A stretch of 64,000 nucleotides of DNA from Microbacterium sp. C5A9 (GTDB lineage Bacteria; Actinomycetota; Actinomycetes; Actinomycetales; Microbacteriaceae), in NCBI RefSeq assembly GCF_022627955.1, contig NZ_JABXGD010000002.1:372001-436000 (forward strand). The letters are read 5' to 3'. Numbering within the stretch: position 1 is the stretch's first letter; each line of letters begins with the position of its first letter. A model generated the notes under the pieces. The model made no database searches. It was given only the letters and a program-made list of their open reading frames with translations, and was not told where the DNA came from. Below are positions 46,928-54,660 of the stretch, piece after piece. A program made the translations under genes and the position numbers.

Positions 46928-48075
46928 CGTTTCAGCTGACGGATGAGGAACGTGAACTCGCCGGGATGGTGCGGGAGTTCGCCGAGACGGTCGTCGCCCC
47001 GCAGGCATACGAGGCCGATCGCACGCACACGCTCTCGATGGACGTCGTCGCGCAGATGGGCGACCTCGGACTCTTCGGACTGCCCTTCCCGGAAGAGTAC
47101 GGAGGCCAAGGCGGCGACTACATGGCGCTCGGGATCGCGATCGAGGCGCTCGGACGCGTCGATCAGTCGATCGCGATCACACTCGAGGCCGGGGTCAGCC
47201 TCGGCGCGATGCCGGTGTTCCGGTTCGGCACCGAGGCGCAGAAGAGCGAGCTGCTGCCGGACCTCCTCTCGGGACGGGCCCTTGCGGGCTTCGGTCTTAC
47301 GGAGCCGGAGGCGGGCAGCGATGCGGGAGCAACGCGCACGACCGCCCGATTGGACGGCGACGAGTGGGTGATCGATGGCTCGAAGCAGTTCATCACCAAC
47401 TCCGGCACCCCCATCACGCGCTTCGTCACCGTCACCGCCGTCACCGGATCGACGGACGGACGCAAAGAGATCTCGACGATCATCGTGCCTAACGGCACAC
47501 CCGGTTTCACCGTCGACCCGCCCTACGACAAGGTCGGCTGGAATGCCTCGGACACGCATCCGCTGAGCTTCGACGGTGCCCGTGTCCCCGTCGCCAACCT
47601 CCTCGGCGAACGGGGGAGCGGCTTCCGCAACTTCCTGAGCATCCTCGATGAAGGACGCATCGCCATCGCGGCGCTGGCGACCGGAGCGGCGGAGGGATGC
47701 CTCGAGGCCGCCGTCGACTACGCGAAGTCCCGGACCATCTTCGGCAGCGCGCTCAGCACCAGGCAGAACGCGCAGTTCACTCTGGCCCGTATGCGCGCGC
47801 GGGTGCACACGGCGCGCCTCGCCTGGCACCATGCGGCCCGTCTGCGCGATGCCGGCCTGCCCTTCGCCGAGCAGGCGGCCATCGCGAAGCTCGTGTCGGG
47901 GGAAGCGGCGATGGACAACGCCAGGGACGCGACGCAGATCTTCGGAGGAAACGGCTTCATGAACGAGTTCCCCGTCGGACGTCACTATCGCGACTCGAAG
48001 ATCCTCGAGATCGGCGAGGGCACGACCGAGGTGCAGCTGCTGGTGATCGCACGTGCGCTCGGTCTCGCCGGGTAG
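46924..48075 (+). CDS. Acyl-CoA dehydrogenase (FadE19-like)
   Basis: 383-residue FAD flavoenzyme oxidising a short branched acyl-CoA. Motifs: GFGLTEPEAGSDAGATRTTA, FITNSGTP, GRIAIAALATGAAEGCLEAAV, QIFGGNGFMNEFPVGRHYRDSKILEIGEGTTEV. The Glu in EIGEGT is the catalytic base position of SCAD/MCAD-type enzymes; isovaleryl-CoA dehydrogenase instead has its base elsewhere and a Gly/Ala here. The substrate could therefore be isobutyryl-, 2-methylbutyryl- or isovaleryl-CoA. The TAG stop forms part of a -10 element for the next gene. Confidence 0.92.
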   Translation: MTFQLTDEERELAGMVREFAETVVAPQAYEADRTHTLSMDVVAQMGDLGLFGLPFPEEYGGQGGDYMALGIAIEALGRVDQSIAITLEAGVSLGAMPVFRFGTEAQKSELLPDLLSGRALAGFGLTEPEAGSDAGATRTTARLDGDEWVIDGSKQFITNSGTPITRFVTVTAVTGSTDGRKEISTIIVPNGTPGFTVDPPYDKVGWNASDTHPLSFDGARVPVANLLGERGSGFRNFLSILDEGRIAIAALATGAAEGCLEAAVDYAKSRTIFGSALSTRQNAQFTLARMRARVHTARLAWHHAARLRDAGLPFAEQAAIAKLVSGEAAMDNARDATQIFGGNGFMNEFPVGRHYRDSKILEIGEGTTEVQLLVIARALGLAG

Positions 48076-48078
48076 CGT
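48073..48078 (+). promoter_or_regulatory. Internal -10 element TAGCGT before the MaoC gene
   Basis: TAGCGT begins with the TAG stop of the acyl-CoA dehydrogenase and ends 6 nt before the next ATG, so the last two genes may have their own leaderless promoter. Confidence 0.45.
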
Positions 48079-48084
48079 GGCAGC

Positions 48085-48570
48085 ATGACCGAGAGAGAGA
48101 TCGTGCAACGAGGACTCTACTTCGAGGAGTTCGACGAGGATGCACGGTATCTTCATCGGCCGGGACGCACCGCGACCGAAGCCGACAACGTGATGTTCAC
48201 GACGCTGACGATGAACACCCAGGCGCTGCATCTCGATGCGGCGTTCGCCGACGCACAGCAGCCGTTCGGCGCTCGTCTCATCAACTCGATGTGGACTCTC
48301 TCGACCATGGTCGGGGCCTCCGTGGCCCAGCTCACGCAGGGCACTCTGGTCGCACAGCTCGGTCTCGGCGAGATCGCGTTCCCCCATCCGCTGTTCGCCG
48401 GAGACACCCTTTACACCGAGAGCGTGATCGTCGAGAAGCGGCTCTCGACATCGCGTCCTGGCCAGGGCATCGTCACCATCGCCCACACCGGCCGAAACCA
48501 GGAGGGGACGGTCGTCGGCACCGCGACCCGCACAGTTCTCGTGCTCTGCCGTCCCGGAGGTGCGCGATGA
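48085..48570 (+). CDS. MaoC family acyl-CoA hydratase (itaconyl/methylglutaconyl type)
   Basis: 161-residue single-hotdog hydratase. The active loop reads TMNTQALHLDAAFA: the hydratase histidine is present but Asn replaces the usual Asp of R-hydratase 2, a form seen in the mesaconyl/itaconyl-CoA hydratase-like group. It replaces the crotonase-type hydratase of the classical leucine pathway. Its stop overlaps the lyase ATG by 4 bases, so the two steps are translationally coupled. The M. tuberculosis counterpart by position is Rv2499c. Confidence 0.88.
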   Translation: MTEREIVQRGLYFEEFDEDARYLHRPGRTATEADNVMFTTLTMNTQALHLDAAFADAQQPFGARLINSMWTLSTMVGASVAQLTQGTLVAQLGLGEIAFPHPLFAGDTLYTESVIVEKRLSTSRPGQGIVTIAHTGRNQEGTVVGTATRTVLVLCRPGGAR

Positions 48571-49373
48571 CGCTCGCTCTCGGCCCCGCGCTCCTCTTCT
48601 GCCCCGCAGATCGACCCGAGCGCTTTCGCGGTGCTCTCGAGAAGGCCGACGCGGTCATCCTCGACCTCGAGGATGCGGTCCTGCCGGAGTCCAAGGCGAC
48701 CGCACGGGGGAACATCATCGACGCCGATCTCGATCCGGACCGCGTGATCGTCCGTGTCAATCCACCGGACTCCGACGCCTTCGTGTCGGACCTCTCCACT
48801 CTCGCTCAGACCGATTTCCGCACCGTCATGGTCGCCAAGACTCAGGACGCCGACAGCCTGGACGCCTTCGACGAGCGTTTCTCGGTGATCGCTCTGTGCG
48901 AGACCGCCCGCGGGATCCATGCCGCAGATCGGATCGCGGCGCATCCGCGCGTCGTCGCGATGATGTGGGGGGCGGAAGACCTCGTCGCATCGCTCGGGGG
49001 CACGTCCAGCCGGCGCGGCGACGGGTCGTACCGGGACATCGCGCGATACGCCAGGTCGCGGGTCCTCCTCGAGGCCGGTGCACAGGGCAAGGCCGCGATC
49101 GACGCGGTGCACATCGCTCTGGACGACATCGACGGACTCGCTGCGGAGGCGGAGGATGCTGCGGCGTCCGGGTTCGCCGCGACCGCCTGCATCCACCCGA
49201 ATCAGGTGGCGGTGATCCGCGAGGCCTATGCCGCGGACACGGCCGCCGTGGAGTGGGCGCGCTCCGTGCTCTCCGCCGCGGAGAGCGAGCGCGGCGTCTT
49301 CCGTTTCCAGGGACGGATGATCGACGAGCCGGTGCTCCGTCATGCGCGCTCCGTGCTCGCGCGAGCGCGCTGA
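48567..49373 (+). CDS. citE: HpcH/HpaI family CitE-like beta-hydroxyacyl-CoA lyase
   Basis: 268-residue TIM-barrel CoA-ester lyase. Motifs: LFCPADRPERFRGALEKADAVILDLEDAV (metal-binding Glu-Asp loop), VIVRVNPPDSDAF, ALCETARGI, MWGAEDLVASLGG, IHPNQVAVI. Stand-alone CitE with no citrate lyase alpha or gamma partner, so not citrate fermentation. By gene context it corresponds to M. tuberculosis Rv2498c, reported to cleave (R)-HMG-CoA and (S)-citramalyl-CoA. Likely final step of the operon, releasing acetyl-CoA. Confidence 0.9.
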   Translation: MTLALGPALLFCPADRPERFRGALEKADAVILDLEDAVLPESKATARGNIIDADLDPDRVIVRVNPPDSDAFVSDLSTLAQTDFRTVMVAKTQDADSLDAFDERFSVIALCETARGIHAADRIAAHPRVVAMMWGAEDLVASLGGTSSRRGDGSYRDIARYARSRVLLEAGAQGKAAIDAVHIALDDIDGLAAEAEDAAASGFAATACIHPNQVAVIREAYAADTAAVEWARSVLSAAESERGVFRFQGRMIDEPVLRHARSVLARAR

Positions 49374-49403
49374 TCGCAGCCGGCGCGCCGAGTCCGGTCC
49401 GCC

Positions 49404-49430
49404 CTGACCCGGTGCTGAGCCCCGGGTCAG
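49404..49430. terminator. Hairpin between convergent citE and histidine phosphatase genes
   Basis: 9-bp perfect stem CTGACCCGG/CCGGGTCAG with a 9-nt loop, 30 bases after the lyase stop and 25 bases before the convergent gene's end. Confidence 0.6.
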
Positions 49431-49455
49431 CGCGGCTCCGGACCGAACTGTCGTC

Positions 49456-50043
49456 TCAGATGAGGACCGTCTGGTCGAGGAGGCGGAGCATCCCCGGAGA
49501 CGCTTCGAAGCGATGGGCGGATCCGTTCACGATCTGATCGCCGACCCGGGGGAGTGTGCCTCCCGAGACATGGTCGATGAGCGAGCGGATCACCCCTCCG
49601 TGCGCGACCACGACCACCGACTCCGCGACGGGCGTCGAGCGCCGACGCGAATCCCGGGCGATCGCATCGAGCGCTCGCAGCGCCCGATCCGCCACGTCGC
49701 CCAGCGTCTCCGCACCCGGTACCTCCGCGTGCCAGCCGCCGTATGCCTCCATGTACTCGGAGACGAGCATGCCCTCGCCTTCCCCGAACTCCCGCTCTCG
49801 GATGTCGGGGACGAGCACCGGCGCGCCGAGGCCGAGCTCGGCCGAGATGATCTCCGCGGTCTCCCGCGCACGCAGGAGCGGGCTGGTGTAGATCGCGTGA
49901 TGCGTGGTGCCCGCGAGGTGCGCCGCCGCGGTGCGCGCGTCTGCGCGTCCTGTCTCGTTCAAGGGGATGTCTGTGGATCCCTGGATGCGACGGTCGAGGT
50001 TCCAGTCCGTCTGGCCATGTCGCACGAGGGTGAGCAGTGTCAT
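49456..50043 (-). CDS. Histidine phosphatase family protein
   Basis: 195-residue phosphoglycerate mutase-like phosphatase: LVRHGQTDWNLDRRIQG holds the phosphorylated His, the second Arg/Glu elements are in YTSPLLRARETAEII and REREFGEGEGM, and VVVAHGGVIRSLID holds the second His. Substrate unknown. ATG 50043 overlaps the sirtuin stop (ATGA), so it is translated with sir2. Confidence 0.92.
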   Translation of the reverse strand: MTLLTLVRHGQTDWNLDRRIQGSTDIPLNETGRADARTAAAHLAGTTHHAIYTSPLLRARETAEIISAELGLGAPVLVPDIREREFGEGEGMLVSEYMEAYGGWHAEVPGAETLGDVADRALRALDAIARDSRRRSTPVAESVVVVAHGGVIRSLIDHVSGGTLPRVGDQIVNGSAHRFEASPGMLRLLDQTVLI

Positions 50044-50879
50044 TCGAGAAGCTCCTGGATCGCGGGGAGCACGTCGCTGGTGCCTGCGGCGATGGTGACA
50101 TCGGCCCAGACATCCGCTCGGGTCGGCTCGCGGTTGACGATGATGAGAGGGATGCTGCGGCGTCGGGCGCGCTCGACGAGGCGCACCCCCGAGTTCACGA
50201 CGAGCGATGAACCGGCGACGATGAGGGCGTCGCTCGATCGGAGCAGCGACTCCGCCGCCCGGAAGCGGTCCTGCGGCACGTACTCGCCGAAGAAGACCAC
50301 ATCGGGCTTGAGCATCCCCGCGCACACCGTGCAGGTCGGCACGATGAATCCGGCCGTGCTCTCGGGGAGCACGTCGCCGTCGGGGTTCAGGGCGACGTTC
50401 TCGGGGATCGAGATCCACGGGTTCAGCTCTTCGATCTGCACGGCGATGTCACGGCGGTCGAACACCTGCCCGCAGTGCAGGCAGAGCACCCGACGCATGG
50501 TGCCGTGCACCTCGATCACATGCGAGCTGCCCGCGCGGAGGTGGAGTCCGTCGACGTTCTGTGTGATCACCCCGCTGACGTGCCCGGACGCCTCCATCTC
50601 GGCGAGGGCGGTGTGGCCGCGGTTGGGGCCGGCCTGCGCGAAAGCGCGCCAGCCGAGATGACCGCCGACCCAGTAGCGGCGTCGCGCGGCCTCGTCGCCG
50701 AGGTAGCGCTGGATGGTCATGGGGTCGGAACGCGTTCGCGCGCCTTCGCCCCGGTACGCGGGGATTCCCGAATCCGTGGAGATGCCCGCCCCGGTGAGGA
50801 GAGCGATGCGGCGTCCCTGCAGGAGTTCGGCAGCGCGAGCGACGGCGGTCGACGACTCGACCGGACTCGATGCACTCAC
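50040..50879 (-). CDS. Sir2 family NAD-dependent protein deacylase
   Basis: 279-residue sirtuin removing acyl groups from lysines with NAD+ use. It has the Rossmann motif LLTGAGISTDSGIPAYRG, TQNVDGLHLRAGSSHVIEVHGT with the catalytic His, and a zinc ribbon with two CxxC pairs (CLHC and CTVC). PDVVFFGE lacks the Tyr/Arg pair diagnostic of the desuccinylase class, so a deacetylase is likelier. GTG start with a GGAGGAGG ribosome site. First gene of the unit with the histidine phosphatase; divergent from trmH. Confidence 0.92.
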   Translation of the reverse strand: MSASSPVESSTAVARAAELLQGRRIALLTGAGISTDSGIPAYRGEGARTRSDPMTIQRYLGDEAARRRYWVGGHLGWRAFAQAGPNRGHTALAEMEASGHVSGVITQNVDGLHLRAGSSHVIEVHGTMRRVLCLHCGQVFDRRDIAVQIEELNPWISIPENVALNPDGDVLPESTAGFIVPTCTVCAGMLKPDVVFFGEYVPQDRFRAAESLLRSSDALIVAGSSLVVNSGVRLVERARRRSIPLIIVNREPTRADVWADVTIAAGTSDVLPAIQELLE

Positions 50880-50895
50880 GGGACCTCCTCCGTCG

Positions 50896-50901
50896 AGTCT
50901 A
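50896..50901 (-). promoter_or_regulatory. -10 element TAGACT of sir2
   Basis: Minus-strand TAGACT lies 16 nt before the GTG, leaving room for the GGAGGAGG ribosome site; a leadered counterpart of the leaderless promoters. Confidence 0.45.
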
Positions 50902-50923
50902 AGGCGTGCGGAGCGCCTGCTGC

Positions 50924-50966
50924 CTCGCTGCCCCGCGCGCAGCGAGCGGAGAGAGCGGAGAGAGCG
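50924..50966. repeat. Inverted repeat plus 9-bp tandem repeat between sir2 and trmH
   Basis: CTCGCTGC (50924-50931) pairs with GCAGCGAG (50939-50946). It runs into about 2.5 tandem copies of GAGCGGAGA (50944-50966). Function unknown. Confidence 0.7.
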
Positions 50967-50983
50967 ATGGCAGACTGGGGCGC

Positions 50984-51787
50984 GTGGAACTGCTGCGCGT
51001 GACGAATCCCGACGACCGACGACTCGACGAGTACCGCGCGCTCACCGACACCGCGCTCCGCACCGTGAACGACCCCGCCGGCGGGCTGTACATCGCGGAA
51101 TCGACCAAGGTGATCGCCCGCGCCGTCGCTGCCGGCCATCGCCCGCGATCGGTCCTCGTGCAGGAGCGACGCATCGACGACATCAGGGCGATCGTGGGTG
51201 ATCTCGACGTGCCGGTGTACGTCGTTCCGGACGAGGTCGCCGAATCGGTGACCGGCTTCGCCGTGCACCGGGGCACGATCGCATCGATGCACCGCCCTGA
51301 GCTGCCCACCGTGCGCGAGGTGCTCGACGGCGCGCGCCTCGTGCTGATCCTCGAGAACCTCGGAGACCACACCAACGTCGGTGCCGCGTTCCGTGCGGCT
51401 GCCGGTCTCGGTGCAGACGCCGTGCTGGTCTCGCCCGGCGGCGCGGACCCGCTGTACCGACGCAGCGTGCGCGTGAGCATGGGCACCGTCTTCCAGGTGC
51501 CGTGGACCCGCATCACCGACTGGGAGTCGGCCGTCGCCGACCTTCACGCCGCGCGATTCGACATCGCGGCGCTCGCGCTGCGCGACGACGCGGTGACGCT
51601 CGACGCCTATGCGGCAGAACGTCGCGAGCGGGTCGCCGTCGTGATGGGCGCCGAGGGCGACGGGCTCTCCCGCACGGCCCTCGAGATGGCCGACACCGTC
51701 GTCACGATACCCATGTTCGGGGGAGTCGACTCGTTGAACGTCGCGTCCGCCGCGGCGGTCGCACTGTGGGCGCTCGGACCGCGCTGA
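50984..51787 (+). CDS. TrmH/SpoU family RNA 2'-O-methyltransferase
   Basis: 267-residue SPOUT methyltransferase that methylates a ribose in tRNA or rRNA. An N-terminal substrate-binding domain precedes the knotted domain with motif 1 ILENLGDHTNVGAAFRAAAGLGADAVL, motif 2 VVMGAEGDGLSRTAL and motif 3 IPMFGGVDSLNVASAAAVALW. The target nucleotide cannot be read. The frame is open further upstream, but GTG 50984 (MELLRVTNPDD) fits the family start and lies 7 nt after CAGACT. Confidence 0.9.
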   Translation: MELLRVTNPDDRRLDEYRALTDTALRTVNDPAGGLYIAESTKVIARAVAAGHRPRSVLVQERRIDDIRAIVGDLDVPVYVVPDEVAESVTGFAVHRGTIASMHRPELPTVREVLDGARLVLILENLGDHTNVGAAFRAAAGLGADAVLVSPGGADPLYRRSVRVSMGTVFQVPWTRITDWESAVADLHAARFDIAALALRDDAVTLDAYAAERRERVAVVMGAEGDGLSRTALEMADTVVTIPMFGGVDSLNVASAAAVALWALGPR

Positions 51788-51804
51788 CCCGCTGAACGCG
51801 GCCG

Positions 51805-52632
51805 TCAGTCGAGGCCAGGGAACACGACAGGCGAGGGCTCGGGGCGCTTGGCAACGATGTGATCGCCCGAGGACTCGTGGCGCAGACGTCGCAGCACCCA
51901 GGGCACCAGGTGCTCGCGCGCCCAGCCCAGGTCTTCGGCCCGTGCCTCGCGCCACGTCCGCAGCGGCAGGGGCTCGGGCTGCATGGACTCGAGATCGTTC
52001 GGGACGTTGAGCGCGCGGAGCACCATGCGCGCCACCTCGTGATGTCCGAGCGCGTTGTAGTGCAGCCGGTCGTCGTCGAAGAACCGCATGTCCTGCACGG
52101 TCTTCAGCGCCCACTGATCCGCGACGATGCAGTCATGCCGGTCGGCGATGGCCCGCACGTTCTCGTTGTAGATGGCGACCTTGCCGCGGAACGGACGGAA
52201 GACCGGCGTGAAGGCGGTGTCGATGCCGGTGAAGAGCAGCACGGCGGCACCCGTCGACGACAGGCGTGCGACGGCGTCCTCGAGCTGCGCGGCGATCGCG
52301 TCCGGATCCGTGCCGGGACGGATCACATCGTTGCCGCCGGCGCAGATCGAGATGAGGTCGGGATGCAGGGCGACCGCCGGCTCGATCTGGTCGTGCACGA
52401 TCTGCGCGATGAGCTTGCCGCGCACGGCGAGGTTCGCATAGGCGAAGTCGTCGACCTGCTGCGACAGGACCTCGGCGACACGATCCGCCCACCCGCGGTG
52501 AGTGCCGGGGTGCGAGGGGTCGGGGTCTCCGATGCCCTCCGTGAACGAGTCGCCGATCGCGACGAAGCGTCGCCACGGGTGCGGACTCTCATTGTCGAGG
52601 TGCGGGGTCCGAGTCGAATCCTGGTCGGTCAT
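51805..52632 (-). CDS. SGNH/GDSL hydrolase
   Basis: 275-residue esterase/lipase-like hydrolase: block I GDSFTEGIGD (catalytic Ser), block II glycine in RGKLIAQIV, block III GGNDVIRPG (Asn) and block V DRLHYNALGH (Asp-His). No signal peptide, so cytoplasmic, unlike many GDSL esterases. Substrate unknown. ATG 52632 has AAGGAGAG upstream; the longer frame toward 52743 is rejected. Convergent with trmH, 17 bases apart. Confidence 0.9.
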   Translation of the reverse strand: MTDQDSTRTPHLDNESPHPWRRFVAIGDSFTEGIGDPDPSHPGTHRGWADRVAEVLSQQVDDFAYANLAVRGKLIAQIVHDQIEPAVALHPDLISICAGGNDVIRPGTDPDAIAAQLEDAVARLSSTGAAVLLFTGIDTAFTPVFRPFRGKVAIYNENVRAIADRHDCIVADQWALKTVQDMRFFDDDRLHYNALGHHEVARMVLRALNVPNDLESMQPEPLPLRTWREARAEDLGWAREHLVPWVLRRLRHESSGDHIVAKRPEPSPVVFPGLD

Positions 52633-52765
52633 CCAGCTCTCCTTCGCGAACGAGCGCCGCGCATCGGTGGTGGCGGCGCACCGACCGAGCCTACTCGTGC
52701 GACCCACCGCGGCGCGAGACGGTCCGCGCCGCGCCGTCGGCACGCCGAGTGTCTGCGGCAGCGAT

Positions 52766-52771
52766 TATCGT
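52766..52771 (+). promoter_or_regulatory. -10 element TATCGT of the SF2 helicase
   Basis: TATCGT ends 7 nt before ATG 52779 and supports that start. Confidence 0.4.
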
Positions 52772-52778
52772 GGAGTCG

Positions 52779-54521
52779 ATGCTTTCTCCGTCCTTTCCCC
52801 AGCGCGCCCCCTGGGGTACCGCGAACAAGCTGCGCGCCTGGCAGCAGGAGGCGCTGGAGCAGTACTTCGAGGCCGATCAGCGCGACTTCCTCGTCGCGGC
52901 GACGCCCGGCGCCGGCAAGACGACGTTCGCGCTGACGCTCGCCGTCGAGCTGATGCGCATGGGCGAGGTCAACCGCATTATCGTGGTTGCGCCGACCGAG
53001 CACCTCAAGACCCAGTGGGCGGATGCCGCGGCGAGGGTGCACATCCGCCTCGACCCTCGCTTCCGCAACAGCGACTGGGCTCCGGCGCGGCACTACCACG
53101 GGGCCGTCGTGACGTATGCCCAGGTGGCCGCGAAGTCTTCGGTCCACCGGCATCTCACCGAAGACGCCCGCACACTGGTGGTCCTCGACGAGGTGCACCA
53201 CGGCGGTGATGCGCTCAGCTGGGGCGACGCGATCCGCGATGCGTACGGACCTGCCAAGCGTCGACTGCTGCTCTCCGGCACGCCCTTCCGCAGCGACACG
53301 GCCCCGATCCCCTTCGTGGAGTATCACCCCGACGAGTCCGGCGCGCGCATATCGCGCACGGACTACAACTACGGGTACGGTCGCGCCCTGGCGGACGGCG
53401 TCGTGCGACCGGTGCTGTTCCACATGTACGCGGGCAAGATGCGCTGGCGCACGACCACCGGCGACGAGCTGGAGACGCATCTCGGCCAGGACAACACCAA
53501 GGACGTCACGTCGCAGGCCTGGCGCACCGCCCTCGACCCGGAGGGCGAGTGGATGCCGGCGGTGCTCTCCGCGGCGGACCGTCGACTCAGCGAGATCCGA
53601 CACCATGTGCCGGATGCCGGCGGGCTCGTCCTCGCGACCGATCAGACCGTCGCCCGCGCGTACGCGAAGATCCTGCACAGCATCACGGGTCAGCAGCCGA
53701 CGGTCGTTCTGTCGGACGACGCGACGGCCTCCGAGCGCATCGAGAAGTTCAGCGCCGGCGACGCGCGCTGGATGGTCGCGGTCAGGATGGTGTCGGAGGG
53801 AGTCGACGTCCCCCGACTCGCGGTCGGGGTGTACGCCACCTCCTCATCGACGCCGCTGTTCTTCGCTCAGGCCATCGGGCGCTTCGTGCGAGCACGCCGT
53901 CGCGGCGAGGCAGCGAGTGTGTTCCTGCCCCAGGTGCCGGTGCTCATGGGCCTCGCGAACGAGATGGACAAGCAGCGCGATCATGCGCTCGACCGGCAGT
54001 CCAAAGACGACGACGGCCTCGAGGACTCTCTGCTCGAGAGTGCGAACCGTGAGGACGACGCGTCCGACGCGCTGACGCAGGAGTTCAGCTACCAGGCCCT
54101 GTCGTCCGTCGCGCACTTCGATCGCGTCGTGTTCGAAGGACAGGAGTTCGGTCAGCTCGCCGAGCCGGGGACGCCGGAGGAGGAGGAGTTCATCGGCTTC
54201 CCGGGGCTGCTCGAACCCGAACACGTCCACGAACTCCTCATGCAGCGTCAGGCGCGGCAATCCCGACTGCGCGAAGCGCGAGAGGCGACGGCGTCACCGA
54301 CCGAGACGACGACCCTCCCCGCGCCGCTGCACCGGACGCTCAAGGAACAGCGCCAGCTGCTGAACAGCCTCGTCGGCCTGTACGCACGGCAGAAGGGTGA
54401 ACCGCACGGCGCCGTCCACGCCGAGCTTCGCCGCATCTGCGGTGGCCCGGCTGTCGCGCAGGCGACGGTGACCCAGCTGCAGGCGCGCATCGAGGTTCTG
54501 CGCAAGCGCGTGCGGTCCTGA
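52779..54521 (+). CDS. Superfamily 2 DEAD/DEAH helicase of unknown role
   Basis: 580 residues. Helicase core: LRAWQQEALEQYF (Q-like motif), Walker A TPGAGKTTFA, DEVH box in VVLDEVHHGGD, LLLSGTPF (motif III) and RMVSEGVDVPRLAVGVYA ... QAIGRFVRARRRG (motifs V-VI). The C-terminal 150 residues are charged and helical without a named domain. It resembles the restriction-type/UvrB-like SF2 branch, but no nuclease, methylase or phage-defence partner lies beside it. Probably a housekeeping DNA or RNA helicase of actinobacteria. Confidence 0.88.
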   Translation: MLSPSFPQRAPWGTANKLRAWQQEALEQYFEADQRDFLVAATPGAGKTTFALTLAVELMRMGEVNRIIVVAPTEHLKTQWADAAARVHIRLDPRFRNSDWAPARHYHGAVVTYAQVAAKSSVHRHLTEDARTLVVLDEVHHGGDALSWGDAIRDAYGPAKRRLLLSGTPFRSDTAPIPFVEYHPDESGARISRTDYNYGYGRALADGVVRPVLFHMYAGKMRWRTTTGDELETHLGQDNTKDVTSQAWRTALDPEGEWMPAVLSAADRRLSEIRHHVPDAGGLVLATDQTVARAYAKILHSITGQQPTVVLSDDATASERIEKFSAGDARWMVAVRMVSEGVDVPRLAVGVYATSSSTPLFFAQAIGRFVRARRRGEAASVFLPQVPVLMGLANEMDKQRDHALDRQSKDDDGLEDSLLESANREDDASDALTQEFSYQALSSVAHFDRVVFEGQEFGQLAEPGTPEEEEFIGFPGLLEPEHVHELLMQRQARQSRLREAREATASPTETTTLPAPLHRTLKEQRQLLNSLVGLYARQKGEPHGAVHAELRRICGGPAVAQATVTQLQARIEVLRKRVRS

Positions 54522-54611
54522 CGCGTCTCGGCGGTCCTTCGACGTACGGGTTCGGATTCCCGAAATCCTGGCAATCCTGCTCTCGACTCGATGCGTCGTC
54601 GGCGCCGGAGC

Positions 54612-54617
54612 TAGCGT
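54612..54617 (+). promoter_or_regulatory. -10 element TAGCGT of the MbfA-like gene
   Basis: TAGCGT lies 43 nt before the ATG, so this message has a short leader with AGGAG at 54651-54655. Confidence 0.4.
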
Positions 54618-54660
54618 GGAAAGGTCGTCCCACATCGGGGACCCTCACCCAGGAGATCGC

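Noticed and set aside
52779..54521. SF2 helicase as part of a defence or restriction system
   Set aside because: No nuclease, methyltransferase, transposase or defence-like gene adjoins it; neighbours are an SGNH hydrolase and an iron transporter, and composition matches the core.
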